64,000 nucleotides of DNA from Hofstenia miamia (lineage: Eukaryota; Xenacoelomorpha; Acoela): positions 1,640,901 through 1,704,900 of the forward strand of contig SCFE01000003.1 in assembly GCA_004352715.1 (NCBI GenBank). The letters run 5' to 3'. Position 1 is the stretch's first letter. Each line of letters starts with the position of its first letter. This document shows positions 1-11,306 of the stretch, in pieces. Under the pieces are notes generated by a model. That model searched no databases and was not told where the DNA came from. It worked only from the letters and a program-made list of their open reading frames with translations. Both the position numbers and the translations under genes were made by a program.

Positions 1-864
1 TATGTCAATTGAATATCACAAGAATGACATTGGTTTTCATAAGTATACAATTATTCTGTAAAATATACAGAATTATCGTAAGTCTAAATTTTAGAAACAC
101 TGCTAAAGTAATATTAATAATTTATCCGCCTTCAACTAGTGTGCATAATTACACAGTTTGAAATGGATATATTTTTTTAACTGCAAACTATACTAATAAT
201 GTGATTTACACATTTAATTTTTCTGAATTCAATCATAATCAACATAGAAAATAGTGGAATCGTAATAAACGTAAGCAATTAACATGTTTGATTTTAATTT
301 TTTTATTTTACAATCTAATGGGCTCCATGTATCCTTTATTTATATAGTTTCTTATGAGATTAATAGAGAATCTTCTTAAATACAAGGAAGGAAGAAATGC
401 CGTGAAAGAATATTTTTTTTTTCTATAAAAAAGCCGGAAAAATTGAAATTTTCCTTCTGAAGATAAAATTCCTATTCTACTTGTTTTATTCAATATAGTT
501 GGACTGCCATTTCAAAGAAATTCTTATTTGCTAATTGAAAAAAAAATGCAACACGAAGTTTGTATAAAAGAAGCTGCAGAGAACCGATGGACACTTTAAA
601 GAGATAATTGGAAATTGTAAAAAATTAATAAGAACTTGACTATTAATCAAATCTTCATCACGAAACTTAATTTTTTATAAGTTATTTAAGGTTTGTATGA
701 CAATACGGTTCAATAAATACGTAATAATTGTCTATAGAAGAAATATTTCGTTTCCTGCATCCATGATGAAAAGCAAATGATTTTCATACTTGGATCCTTG
801 ATTAAACAGTTTCCAAGCAATGTAAACAGATTTCAATTTAATTGGGATTCGGAATGTTTATAGT
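1..864. other. AT-rich sequence without a recognisable gene
   Basis: Very AT-rich DNA with short poly-A and poly-T runs. The only open frames are short and show no family motif. I see no RNA gene and no mobile-element boundary. The stretch ends at an assembly gap. Confidence 0.6.
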
Positions 865-1864
865 NNNNNNNNNNNNNNNNNNNNNNNNNNNNNNNNNNNN
901 NNNNNNNNNNNNNNNNNNNNNNNNNNNNNNNNNNNNNNNNNNNNNNNNNNNNNNNNNNNNNNNNNNNNNNNNNNNNNNNNNNNNNNNNNNNNNNNNNNNN
1001 NNNNNNNNNNNNNNNNNNNNNNNNNNNNNNNNNNNNNNNNNNNNNNNNNNNNNNNNNNNNNNNNNNNNNNNNNNNNNNNNNNNNNNNNNNNNNNNNNNNN
1101 NNNNNNNNNNNNNNNNNNNNNNNNNNNNNNNNNNNNNNNNNNNNNNNNNNNNNNNNNNNNNNNNNNNNNNNNNNNNNNNNNNNNNNNNNNNNNNNNNNNN
1201 NNNNNNNNNNNNNNNNNNNNNNNNNNNNNNNNNNNNNNNNNNNNNNNNNNNNNNNNNNNNNNNNNNNNNNNNNNNNNNNNNNNNNNNNNNNNNNNNNNNN
1301 NNNNNNNNNNNNNNNNNNNNNNNNNNNNNNNNNNNNNNNNNNNNNNNNNNNNNNNNNNNNNNNNNNNNNNNNNNNNNNNNNNNNNNNNNNNNNNNNNNNN
1401 NNNNNNNNNNNNNNNNNNNNNNNNNNNNNNNNNNNNNNNNNNNNNNNNNNNNNNNNNNNNNNNNNNNNNNNNNNNNNNNNNNNNNNNNNNNNNNNNNNNN
1501 NNNNNNNNNNNNNNNNNNNNNNNNNNNNNNNNNNNNNNNNNNNNNNNNNNNNNNNNNNNNNNNNNNNNNNNNNNNNNNNNNNNNNNNNNNNNNNNNNNNN
1601 NNNNNNNNNNNNNNNNNNNNNNNNNNNNNNNNNNNNNNNNNNNNNNNNNNNNNNNNNNNNNNNNNNNNNNNNNNNNNNNNNNNNNNNNNNNNNNNNNNNN
1701 NNNNNNNNNNNNNNNNNNNNNNNNNNNNNNNNNNNNNNNNNNNNNNNNNNNNNNNNNNNNNNNNNNNNNNNNNNNNNNNNNNNNNNNNNNNNNNNNNNNN
1801 NNNNNNNNNNNNNNNNNNNNNNNNNNNNNNNNNNNNNNNNNNNNNNNNNNNNNNNNNNNNNNNN
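865..1864. other. Assembly gap of exactly 1000 N
   Basis: The run of N is exactly 1000 bases, the usual placeholder for a scaffold gap of unknown size. Open frames that cross it are artefacts. Confidence 0.99.
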
Positions 1865-1974
1865 GAATTATTTTTACTTGGAAAAATGCAAAGTAAGTTA
1901 ATGTGGGACATTAAAAAATGTAGTTAGTTAATGTGGGAAAGTAAAAACTAAAAAAAGTAAAAAATGCAAACTAA

Positions 1975-2180
1975 ATTAGGCCATATAAATAACACAAAAA
2001 CTAGTAAAATTACATCCATGACGTCAGTAAAACACCCCCGCCAATATCCACGACGCCTCAGGTCAAAGGCCACCCCTCTCGACCAATCAGCGAAAAGTGG
2101 CACGTCCTACGACCCACCTCTCGACCAATCAGAAAAAAGTGGCACGTCCTACGACTCTTATTATACTACTCAGCAACATT
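1975..2180 (+). promoter_or_regulatory. Candidate promoter: CRE, two CCAAT boxes, TATA-like element
   Basis: This is a local GC-richer patch in AT-rich DNA. A perfect palindromic CRE (TGACGTCA) lies at 2019-2026. CCAAT boxes lie inside two tandem repeats (GACCAATCAG at 2081 and 2123). A TATA-like TTATTATACT follows at about 2158, just ahead of an 88-codon frame at 2202. The spacing fits a core promoter reading rightward, but no transcript evidence is available. It could equally be the leader of a transposon, since most of the surrounding DNA is mobile-element debris. Confidence 0.35.
2075..2158 (+). repeat. Two tandem 42-bp units containing CCAAT
   Basis: Unit 1 is at 2075-2116 and unit 2 at 2117-2158. 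They differ at only a few positions and share the cores GACCAATCAG and AAAAGTGGCACGTCCTACGA. Confidence 0.85.
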
Positions 2181-2201
2181 AAATAAATTTATACCCTATT
2201 A

Positions 2202-2468
2202 ATGGTATGCCGACGGTATGGTTCCATAAACATTTTTGTGGAAATATCGATTTATTATTATCAATGCGGTTCTATGATCAAGACAAATCCTTTTTGGTTT
2301 GTATTTGGACTTCCAATTAAATTATTTGTGATATTGTACATGTATATATCATTAAAATACAAAATTAGCAAACATCTCGCAAATAAAATAGCATCAATAT
2401 TGATGAGTTTTAACAGTTGCCTGCTTAGAGTTATCAAAAGATTTCGACTCTATCGAACAAAAATTTGA
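2202..2468 (+). CDS. Short hypothetical frame with one hydrophobic segment
   Basis: An 88-residue open frame directly downstream of the promoter-like patch. It has one hydrophobic stretch near residues 31-50 that could span a membrane, followed by a basic tail. I recognise no family. It could be a first exon, a tiny membrane protein or chance, because frames of this length are expected in such DNA. Its position relative to the CRE/CCAAT/TATA patch is the only reason to keep it. Confidence 0.15.
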   Translation: MVCRRYGSINIFVEISIYYYQCGSMIKTNPFWFVFGLPIKLFVILYMYISLKYKISKHLANKIASILMSFNSCLLRVIKRFRLYRTKI

Positions 2469-2704
2469 AGTCTATCCAGGTATAAAGAAACAGTTAAAAT
2501 TCGTTGTTGCTCTCGTGCCCTCAAAACCTTATAATTACATGAATTGAGAGAACTTAAAGCTTTTATTAAATGTAGAAATTTCAAAAAAACAGTTAATCTT
2601 TAAAATTACTTCAGCCACCAATAGACCTGCCCATTAGGGTAAAAATTTTTTTCTTTTCGTTATGGTTTCTAAAAGTTGTATTTTGACCTAATTAGCATTT
2701 GTGT

Positions 2705-3265
2705 GTAGTGAGTGAACAATTTAATTTATTTAGAGGCTTCATTATCATTAGACATAATACATTAAGAGACTTAGAACCTGAATTACTATCTACAGTTTGC
2801 AAGGATATTTCTATAGCCTTCATAAATAGAAATTACTGAAAAAGAAAAAATTTAAATTAATGGAAACATGGAAGATAATGCTCGACTTGACATACCGTGT
2901 AGATTGTTTTGGGCATCATTACAAAAATCCATGTTTGATGTACGAATTACACATCCCAATATGCAATCAAATCAAAGTAAAGCAGTTGCTCAAATTTCAC
3001 CTGAACTCGAGGCTTCCAAGAAAAGAGCATGCCAAGATCGTGTTCAAAACATTGATCACGCTTAATTCATCCCTCATATTTGCAAACAATGGTGCTATGG
3101 GTGAAGAAGCTATTCGATGTAATTCATTACTTGCTGAAAATTTAAGCAATTAAAATGAATTGTAGTTATGCAGACGTTATTGGTTGCATACGAAAGAGGC
3201 TTTCTTTGCAATTTTAAGAACACTAACAATTGCTCTAAATGGTAAAAGAAAAAAAATTTATCAAA
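2705..3265 (+). pseudogene. C-terminal restriction-like nuclease tail of a retroelement, decayed
   Basis: Reading across frameshifts gives, in order: a RHNTLRD motif (about 2747-2767), DNARLDI followed about 15 residues later by FDVRITHPN (2872-2960), a stretch ending QNIDHA, then GAMGEEA (about 3093), and finally YADVIGCIRKRLSFAILR (about 3167-3220). I recall this order of motifs from the C-terminal end of retroelement-associated proteins common in cnidarians and other invertebrates, where D...D spacing suggests a PD-(D/E)XK-like nuclease. At least one frameshift and several stops make this a relic. No reverse transcriptase can be seen immediately upstream, so the rest of the element is lost or lies in the gap. 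Confidence 0.6.
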
Positions 3266-3699
3266 ACCTTACTTCTCTAAATGAAATTTATCTCAATGTC
3301 ATCTAAGTTTTTATTATAGATTAATGGCTAACATACATGGAAGATCAACTGTTAAATCATAATTTTTAATATTTGCAAAGGAGATTTAATAAATTACATA
3401 AATATTTAGTAATAATTTATTATCGGAAATCATTGTTGTAGTGTTCATTTTATATACATGTATATTTATTTTCTTTCTTTGTTAAAAAAGTGTAAATTTG
3501 GTGATTTTTGAATATTATATTTTGTAATGTTGATTATTAAACGGTAAAATTTATTATTTGCTTAAATCACAATCATAAACAATATTCCAAAATTCTAAAT
3601 GCTAGTCCTCTTATAGAGGATAGACAAATAAACGCGTTATTTACAGATTTTTTCTAATCTTGATAACTTTATTAATGAACTAAGATGATCAGATACATT

Positions 3700-4118
3700 A
3701 AAACTTGAATATGAAAGTATTGTTTGTGGCATAACGTCGAAATTCATTAAATGTATAAAAAATCAAAGTGAAAATGTACAATTGAGTAATACTATTACTC
3801 CTACAATCAAAGAATTTCAACCTTCGAAGATATTTAAACCAAAATTAGTCATTTCGAGTAATAATTTAAAAAATGATGATGGTAATTTAAACGAAAAGAA
3901 TTCAAAACAATTGTTCAAAATAGAGAAGTCAATTAAAAATTTGGGAACGAAAGGGCCAACAATGTTTGATCTTTCGAAGAGATAGAAGACAAGCTTTAAC
4001 ACATAAAGCCAGAGAAGGTGGTGTTTTTGTTAAATATACCAAGCAAATTCAAACCAATAATCAGAGATGATATTTCTGAAGATGCTTCTGAATTTGATAG
4101 CCTTCAGGTTTAATTTAA
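3700..4118 (+). pseudogene. 5' part of a LINE endonuclease region, split by Tc1
   Basis: A 67-residue lysine- and asparagine-rich frame (3782-3985) runs into a short block with the pattern SKRDRRQ...REGGVFVKY (about 3964-4035). This resembles the R-DR...GGGV segment of AP-like LINE endonucleases. Coding similarity stops at the TA dinucleotide at 4119-4120, where a Tc1/mariner element begins. It appears to resume at 7426 with further endonuclease motifs. The two halves are therefore interpreted as one LINE interrupted by the transposon. Identification of this first half alone is weak. Confidence 0.4.
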
Positions 4119-4120
4119 TA

Positions 4121-4156
4121 TACAGTACTGAAAATAAAGATCGAACCAAAAGTAAA
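4121..4156 (+). repeat. Left terminal inverted repeat of Tc1 element
   Basis: It pairs with 7387-7423 in reverse complement with only a few mismatches and one single-base length difference. Confidence 0.85.
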
Positions 4157-4244
4157 TTCAGTTTTTTTCAGAACATTTCTTTAATAAAAAGAAAATTAGA
4201 AACTCAAAACGCTTTCCTCAGTTTGGTTAGTACTTTGTCGGATA

Positions 4245-4820
4245 TCAACGGTTCTTCAAAACAGCTTTCACGCGTCGGGGTACTGACTGGAAAAGTTTCT
4301 TTATGTAGTCATCAGAAAGCCCATAAAACTCTTTTTCGATAGTTGTCCATAATTCGTCCAAATTTTCAATAGAACTCTTTTGTAATCGATCTTTTATTAC
4401 CTTTCACACGTTCTCTATAATATTAATGTCGGGTGACATCGGTGGCCAATCGGGTATGGTCATAATTCCCTCCTCTTCTAGGAAGGCTTGACACATCTCT
4501 GAGCGATGAGGAGGAGCGTTGTCTTGTTGCAGATAAAAGTCTTCCGACCGCATTGGAAGTAGATGCTGACGCAGCAGATTCACATACGACTCGCCAGTAA
4601 CATTTGCTGATAACCGGACAATTTTTTGCATTCCATTGGACCAAAGTGCACCCCTGACCATGATATCAGGTGTCCTAGTAGTGGAACCTTTTGCTAGATA
4701 TCGTGGCTTGTGGCGGTCTTCTTTGGATCCTGTTAGTCTCCAAACAAGCTCCGTCCTCCAAGGATTAACCTCAAATTTTGAACCCAATGGTCGAATACCA
4801 TATGGAGAAATTAAAGCACA
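4245..4820 (-). pseudogene. Tc1-like transposase, C-terminal DDE part
   Basis: The frame reads VNPWRTELVWR, then QQDNAPPH, which carries the second catalytic Asp. SPDINIIENV follows, with the third acidic residue in IEN; by my count about 35 residues separate the two, as in DD34E-type transposases. The conserved Trp after IENV is a TGA stop. After that stop the same frame continues with the usual C-terminal helices and the SVPRRVKAV motif to a stop at 4245-4247. The first catalytic Asp block (normally FSDES) is missing at the junction with the inserted DNA. The enzyme is inactive. Confidence 0.85.
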
Positions 4821-6818
4821 GAAATTCTAGTCGAAATTCCTAATTTTTTCGCTAGATGTCTCCCTGAATAGTGCAATTTTCTAAGGGCAAAATGAATCAA
4901 TAACAACCTATAAAAGCTTTTATGAGCATTTTCTAAACAGTGGATATAGTTATTTTGACATCTACGTCTAAACAAACAAAACCGTTAATCCTATTTAAAG
5001 TATTGCAACTACTAGATGAACTTGTCGAATGCATATAGAACAATTTTGTATACTGTAAACTATCTTGCTTTATTTGAGTTTGGATGAAAATTGCATTAAG
5101 AATGAAGGCAATTCATAAAAATTAATAATTTGTATAGCGGCATATTTAAATCAATCCTTTTAGGCATATTCAAACTGCAGATTACAAACATTCACTAGCA
5201 GAAGCAGAAGTGCAAGCCAGTTGGCACTGACCACTGGTCATANNNNNNNNNNNNNNNNNNNNNNNNNNNNNNNNNNNNNNNNNNNNNNNNNNNNNNNNNN
5301 NNNNNNNNNNNNNNNNNNNNNNNNNNNNNNNNNNNNNNNNNNNNNNNNNNNNNNNNNNNNNNNNNNNNNNNNNNNNNNNNNNNNNNNNNNNNNNNNNNNN
5401 NNNNNNNNNNNNNNNNNNNNNNNNNNNNNNNNNNNNNNNNNNNNNNNNNNNNNNNNNNNNNNNNNNNNNNNNNNNNNNNNNNNNNNNNNNNNNNNNNNNN
5501 NNNNNNNNNNNNNNNNNNNNNNNNNNNNNNNNNNNNNNNNNNNNNNNNNNNNNNNNNNNNNNNNNNNNNNNNNNNNNNNNNNNNNNNNNNNNNNNNNNNN
5601 NNNNNNNNNNNNNNNNNNNNNNNNNNNNNNNNNNNNNNNNNNNNNNNNNNNNNNNNNNNNNNNNNNNNNNNNNNNNNNNNNNNNNNNNNNNNNNNNNNNN
5701 NNNNNNNNNNNNNNNNNNNNNNNNNNNNNNNNNNNNNNNNNNNNNNNNNNNNNNNNNNNNNNNNNNNNNNNNNNNNNNNNNNNNNNNNNNNNNNNNNNNN
5801 NNNNNNNNNNNNNNNNNNNNNNNNNNNNNNNNNNNNNNNNNNNNNNNNNNNNNNNNNNNNNNNNNNNNNNNNNNNNNNNNNNNNNNNNNNNNNNNNNNNN
5901 NNNNNNNNNNNNNNNNNNNNNNNNNNNNNNNNNNNNNNNNNNNNNNNNNNNNNNNNNNNNNNNNNNNNNNNNNNNNNNNNNNNNNNNNNNNNNNNNNNNN
6001 NNNNNNNNNNNNNNNNNNNNNNNNNNNNNNNNNNNNNNNNNNNNNNNNNNNNNNNNNNNNNNNNNNNNNNNNNNNNNNNNNNNNNNNNNNNNNNNNNNNN
6101 NNNNNNNNNNNNNNNNNNNNNNNNNNNNNNNNNNNNNNNNNNNNNNNNNNNNNNNNNNNNNNNNNNNNNNNNNNNNNNNNNNNNNNNNNNNNNNNNNNNN
6201 NNNNNNNNNNNNNNNNNNNNNNNNNNNNNNNNNNNNNNNNNNAAACTGATTATTGTTAGAAACCTACATATACACAACCCTGCTATTCTTTACTACTTAC
6301 TGTATCTAAATGTTCATGTAAAAAATTGAGAGACGCTAGCATAATATTAAATACTTCAAAATATGGGCAAGGAATTTAGTTTTAATATTTTTGCAATATG
6401 TTTTTAATAATAGCATTTATCCGTTGGCAACATCAATTTTGAAAAAATGCACTCTCAAATTCATGTTTCCAAAAGCTAATATAAAATGCTTTGTGGAAAA
6501 AAATTGAAAACACATAAAAGAATTCTAAAAACAGATTCAGATAGACAATAAAAGATCTTTCAAAAATTTAGTATGACTTTTTGAGTTTTTTATTTTTGAC
6601 TGTATAATTTGAAAATTTGTTGTTTTTGCCGCGCGCTAAATATTTATGGTAACAGCTTTGCTGGCATTCGATAAGAGAATGCTATAATAAATTCCTACAA
6701 AGCATTTTCTGTTAGCAAAAATTGTAAATTTTAATTTTGCTGGCAATATAAATTTTCAAATTGATCCGTTAGATGGCTACAACATTTACAAAAATGATGT
6801 TCTCAATTTCTCCATATG
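4799..6818. repeat. 14-bp inverted repeats bounding the insertion inside Tc1
   Basis: CATATGGAGAAATT at 4799-4812 recurs exactly in reverse complement at 6805-6818. These points coincide with where transposase similarity stops on either side. They may be the ends of a nested element, but the centre is unreadable because of the gap and no target duplication was found. Confidence 0.45.
5243..6242. other. Assembly gap of exactly 1000 N
   Basis: A placeholder gap inside the Tc1 element. The 560 bases after it, up to 6804, contain no recognisable coding sequence. Confidence 0.99.
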
Positions 6819-7240
6819 AATTTTGAGGGTTTTTAATCATTTTTTTGCTCCAATTGGTTCTTTGAGAACGGTGTGTTCCCGTTAACTTGGGCTTTCTCGC
6901 TGCAACATGACTACGTAACCCATATTTCTTCAATATTCGGTGTATCCGAGATGCAGTATAAATATGACCATAGGTCCAGTTCGATCGTAGCTCTCTGCTA
7001 CTCATTCGAGGGCAAATGCGGGCAAGGCGTACTAAACTCGACCTCCCCCGATGACAAAATTTGGGTGGCCGCCCGGAAATCGTCTTCTTCGCAATTTTGC
7101 AAGTTGATTTGTAATGTTGAACAATTTGAACTACTGAACTTTTGTGCACGTCCGTTAGTTCGGATATTGCATCTGCTTGTATCCTTGGAGGAACAAATGA
7201 ATTACTGTTTTTGCATGAGAAATGTGGTGTACTTGGGCAT
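6819..7240 (-). pseudogene. Tc1-like transposase, N-terminal DNA-binding part
   Basis: A start codon at 7240 is followed by MPKYTTF, then a frameshift, then a paired helix-turn-helix region. The GRPPKF linker (the AT-hook-like GRPR motif of Tc1 transposases) follows, and then LVRLARICPRMSSRELR, typical of the second HTH. Similarity ends shortly after SQRTNWSKK, before the first catalytic Asp. Together with the 4245-4820 piece this accounts for most of a roughly 340-residue transposase, with the middle lost to the insertion. Confidence 0.8.
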
Positions 7241-7425
7241 GGTTAATTTCTTGTGCAAGGGACAAGATCGACCAAGACCACTTTAGAGCTAAAGTAACAA
7301 CGCTCTCCTAACGTGCTATCACAGTTTCATATTAATTGGTACCTTCCTAAACGGACAAACAACTCTGAAACAAGAAAATCACGAACTTTAACTCTTGGTT
7401 CGATCTTTACTTTCACCACTGTATA

Positions 7426-9075
7426 TGCGGAGTCTGTTATTTGATCAATTTATGTTATAAGATATTGTAGTAAGAAGCAGTCATTTCCAGCTTTAGAAGA
7501 AAATTTATTCAAAGAAATTTGCATTGCAAATCAAACAACAAACCTAATTATTATTATAGGTGATTATAACCAAAACTACTTGCGTGAAATTGAAAAAAAA
7601 AGAAAACTAACTATTTACATGATATCTTTAATATGGAAATTCTAATAAAAATATACCAACGGATATCAAATTTGTTAAATCTTCTTTGATTGACTGTAAT
7701 TACCGACATCTCAACTATTAATACATATAAAATTTTTCATATCAGGCCACTTGTTGACATTCGTAATATTTAACAATGTAAAGACTCAAACAGATTCATG
7801 AATATATTACACTAAAAGATTTTATTTAAAGAAATACTTTAATGACACTAATTTTTTGAAGGAACTGATGAACTTAAATTTGAGAAAATATTACTTTGGC
7901 ACAACAGTAGATCAAAAAATGATGTTCATAAACGACAATTTAACAAGTATTTATCATAAGCTATGCAAGTTTTTGTCAAAATAGAACGAAAGAAAACTAT
8001 AATCATTATAAAACATTAAAAAACAAAGCCTCAACGAAATACAATTTTGATCTACAAGCATTTTTAAAAAAATATTTGAATGAAAAAAAATCTGTTAAAC
8101 AAAAATAGTCATTTATTTCGAATTTCCTAAATTTTAAAGAAGAAAATGAAATTCCTTATATAGTAATTGATAACGGTGAATGTACTACAAAAAAAGAAAT
8201 CAGTAATATTTTAAATGAAAGATTTGTGAAACTAGGAATAAACGACAAGAATCTAAATACACAGTTTAAGCATTCCTATCATAAGCATTGCAATATTAGA
8301 AAACATGATGATCCCTATAAAAAAAGATTTATTACCTTAGTAGAATTTTACAAAGAAACAAAGAAAATTAATTTGAACAAAGCGAAAGGTCATTGTGAAT
8401 TTCCTACCTGGTTGTTGCAAGGTGCCATAAGTATTTTATTGAGAAATCTGTATGACTTATTTAATCAATGTTTGGCAGAATCAACTTATCCTGATTATTT
8501 AATCAGGAGTCACCAAAAATGAAACATTTGGGAGTAGTAATTGATAATAAATTGAATTTTGAAGACGAGGCACAAGCAACATCATAAAGAAAATGGCGTA
8601 TGGTATAAGATCAATTCAAAAAATTGGAAGGTTTATACCAATAGAATGGAGGGTAATACTCTTTCGATCACTTGTTCTATCCCATTTCTTGTACTCATCT
8701 TATTTATTAACGAACTTAATGAAAAAAACAAAATCGAAATTGGAGAAATATACCTATAAATAGAAAGTAAACATTTAGTAACAAAAATAAAAAAAGAAAT
8801 AATGTGTAAATATCATCTAAGATTATTAGAAGCTCTTCAAAATATCAGATATTTATCGATACTTTGGAAAAGAAAATTGAGCATTTCTAATCATTTAAAT
8901 CAAAGAACAATTACATTTGATACAACAAAGTATAATAGAAAAGTAATGAAGAACGGATTTCTAAATTATTCAATATTGCTATAGAACAAATTGGACTACA
9001 TTACAAGAAATGAAAAGAATTATACAATATTTAAGAAGCAGTTGAATAACATGAATGTAAGACAAAATATCTGAC
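7426..9075 (+). pseudogene. LINE relic: endonuclease, RT thumb and C-terminal tail
   Basis: Directly after the right TA of the Tc1 element, the sequence reads as a LINE endonuclease with IIIIGDYN (about 7549-7572). It continues as an RT N-terminal region with LNKAKGHCEFPTWLLQ and a YPDYL block (8370-8500). It then jumps to the post-RT motif KHLGVVIDNKLNF (8523-8563). The catalytic FADD core is therefore deleted. After a frameshift come SLVLSHFLYSSYLL (about 8670-8711) and a C-terminal tail ending near 9075, with a TAG where a Trp codon is expected (8983). This looks like a CR1/Jockey-type LINE, but I cannot assign the clade. Confidence 0.7.
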
Positions 9076-9168
9076 TAATTATAGAATAAGATGTAGAATT
9101 TATGAACAACATAAGGAAGGTGTTCAGAACTATGGATGGTAGGATCACAGTAGGCGCTCAAGGACAGA

Positions 9169-9477
9169 TTGTCAAGTATCAAGTGTATTCAGTTTGATGT
9201 TAGTGTTTTAGCACTTGCAGATTTCAGTGCAGTAGAAGTCTTTCAAACTCTGGGCCAAGATCAGAAGTACCGTCTACAGGCTAGCCTTTTAGTTCAAGTG
9301 GATGGGAATCATCCAAAGAAGAATTACAATGCATCAGGCTTGCAGAACCAGGATGAATACACCATGCAAGATGGCAAATATGTGTCAATAGAATTTCCGA
9401 TTCTAAATCCATTAGAAAGTCTTTATTGTTTGTTAACTAGATTGTTAAGGTTTATGCCCTATCCTTATTCCACATAA
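9169..9477 (+). CDS. Hypothetical 102-residue frame
   Basis: The base composition here is less AT-rich than the neighbourhood, from about 9120 to 9470. The 102-codon frame shows no motif I recognise. It may be part of a transposon or an exon of an unknown gene. No convincing splice sites or promoter were picked out. Confidence 0.15.
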   Translation: MSSIKCIQFDVSVLALADFSAVEVFQTLGQDQKYRLQASLLVQVDGNHPKKNYNASGLQNQDEYTMQDGKYVSIEFPILNPLESLYCLLTRLLRFMPYPYST

Positions 9478-10250
9478 AAACACAATGACAATGTATTTAC
9501 GGAGGAAGGAATTTCTAATTTATGGTGAAAATCAGATCCCAAGTTAAGGATACAGCAAGAAAAGCGCTTCTAAGAAATTCGTTTTTCTTTCACGATGAGA
9601 ATCTACTTTTGAGTGCTCACTGATACACTTCTAGAAATTTGCAAACAATTGAAATTATAGTTAAAACAAGATATTTATCAAAATATGAATCTACTGTCAG
9701 CAAATTTGCAAGATGGTAACCAATGAACTTTGAAGCTAATGATTACCTTAATCAGATTGACTTGTCAGCTACTGCCAGTAACAGCACCAAACCATTCATA
9801 TCACAATCAAAGAGTAGAGCGTCTACAAAAAGACATTACATGGATATCAGGAAAGGTTTATGGATATTCAAGACGACGTGGCATGATCGTTTCTGCGCAA
9901 AAATCATTTAAATTCATTTGAAAACTAGACAGAAAAATTGATTTTATGTAAAAAGAAATGAACTTGAATGATTAATATTTTGCACAGGTAGTAAAATAAT
10001 TTAAAATTAAATACATATAAAATTAACATTACAGTGATTTATTTTTTGGCTGATCGATACTGGAAGTTTTTTACAAAGGTTGAGATGCTGTGGATAACAC
10101 TATTTGAAGTGTTTGCGGTTCAGATGTCACAGATTAAACATGAACTATTTGAAACCTAACCATAACATCTTGATAATAGAAGTGTAGCATTTCCCCGCTG
10201 TAAAGTTACTGACAATTGCTGGGAAAATATGTAGAAAACATATTCAGATC
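9478..10250. other. No recognisable gene
   Basis: Contains overlapping short frames near 9723-9921 with no family resemblance. Otherwise AT-rich filler between the LINE relic and the RT-nuclease element. Confidence 0.5.
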
Positions 10251-10251
10251 A

Positions 10252-10530
10252 CTAGAAGCACTCCTGGCAGTAGACTTTGACGGCAATTCGTGACAAATCT
10301 AATAGAGCTCCCACTGATAGTGGTATGAAGGATATACCGGCAGCTAAACATGATTCCGCGTATTTAGAAAGCTTCTGGTCGTCTGAGACTTCTAGAGATA
10401 AACCAGCATTAGTACCCACAAGAGAAACAGTCGAAGGTTGCAGTGAACTAATTACAGTCATGTCTAGAGCGGTTGGTCGGCCAGAAGGCCAGCATAGTAA
10501 AAAGATTTCCCCAAGCCGATAACAAAGCAA
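10252..10530 (-). pseudogene. C-terminal nuclease-like domain of copy A
   Basis: Contains GRPTALDMTVISSLQ followed by KYAESCLAAGISFIPL. In copy B the matching region has RPADV about 14 residues before AIDVTV, the spacing of a PD-(D/E)XK-like active site. Here the first motif reads RLGEI, so the first acidic position is altered. The ALD-TV block and the following AGISFIPL strand are the conserved parts. Confidence 0.65.
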
Positions 10531-10602
10531 AATTCAGAATTCAGCTGGAGTGAAGAAAAGACCGAGTGCTTTCAAAGGAATTGGAGTCAACCAATCTCCA
10601 CT

Positions 10603-11306
10603 TCATGGTACGGAACAAGAGAGAAAACCTGCTTTATCGTGAGGAGACACACTGGAGGATAAACAAGTATTCTGGCTAACTTGCTCTAAAAGTGAACAAA
10701 TAAACTTCTGTTCTTTTGAGGCCATATGTAAAGGCATTTCAGACAACGCTAGTCCTTTGCTAAAAAGTTCTTGCAAACACTGATGTGGCACAGAGTAAAT
10801 ATAATCATCAGTAGAAAAAATCTGTTTACATAATTCTTTTCTGTCCACAAATGACCCCAAGAACGCAGCAGGAGCAATTGTTGATACTAGTGGTAATCCG
10901 AGACCTCCTTTAGAAATTGGGAAAGATGCCTGTAGCCTCTGTGACACAGAAACAGCTGAATATTTTCAAGAGACTGATGAACTGTCAAATTAAATTCTTC
11001 AAGTTCTGCTGCAACAGTTGCGGGATTAAAAGTTCCTAAACAAAACGATGTCTTATGTAGTGACACACAGCTCCTCAACAGATGTAATTCTAACTGTTGA
11101 TCTTCAAGTAATTTTATATCGTTCATAATCTCAGTGGACTTTGAAACACGTTTCGAAAAGAACTCTTGAACAAATTTTGGTGACTTGGAGATAGGAGCTC
11201 CAAGGGTGATAAGACCATTTTTTTTAATGTTGATTGTTTTGGGCAAAGCACTGAAATCGCAATTAGGATTAGGTGACCATACTTCACATTTGGATAAACT
11301 TCCCAT
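10603..11306 (-). pseudogene. Post-RT (thumb and linker) region of copy A
   Basis: Two overlapping frames joined by a frameshift near 10900-10950. They include ITLGAPISKSPKF (matching EILGAPIGSNDY of the plus-strand copies), LLRSCVSLHKTSF and the end SKGGLGLPL...APAAFLGS. The last matches the GLRSLKLHAPAAYISS block of copies B and C. These matches fix the domain order. Confidence 0.7.

Larger units (their letters stand above)
4121..7423 (-). mobile_element. Tc1/mariner element with TIRs and TA target duplication
   Basis: The ends are inverted repeats of about 36 bp: 4121-4156 and 7387-7423. Both start TACAG and share the core GTAAAGATCGAACCAA or a close variant. TA dinucleotides flank both ends (4119-4120 and 7424-7425), which is the hallmark target duplication of this superfamily. 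Inside, on the minus strand, are an N-terminal transposase fragment (6819-7240) and a C-terminal DDE fragment (4245-4820). They are separated by about 2 kb of other DNA including a 1000-N gap. Typical Tc1 elements are about 1.6 kb, so the excess length is explained by this internal insertion. It lies inside an older LINE. Confidence 0.85.

Noticed and set aside
838-1927. Long open frames on both strands
   Set aside because: They run through the 1000-N gap, so they are artefacts of untranslatable bases.
4636-4830. Plus-strand frame over the Tc1 DDE region
   Set aside because: Antisense shadow of transposase coding.
5195-6277. Long open frames on both strands
   Set aside because: Same reason: they cross the second 1000-N gap.
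6873-7286. 137-codon plus-strand frame
   Set aside because: It lies opposite the Tc1 transposase N-terminus and has no motif of its own.
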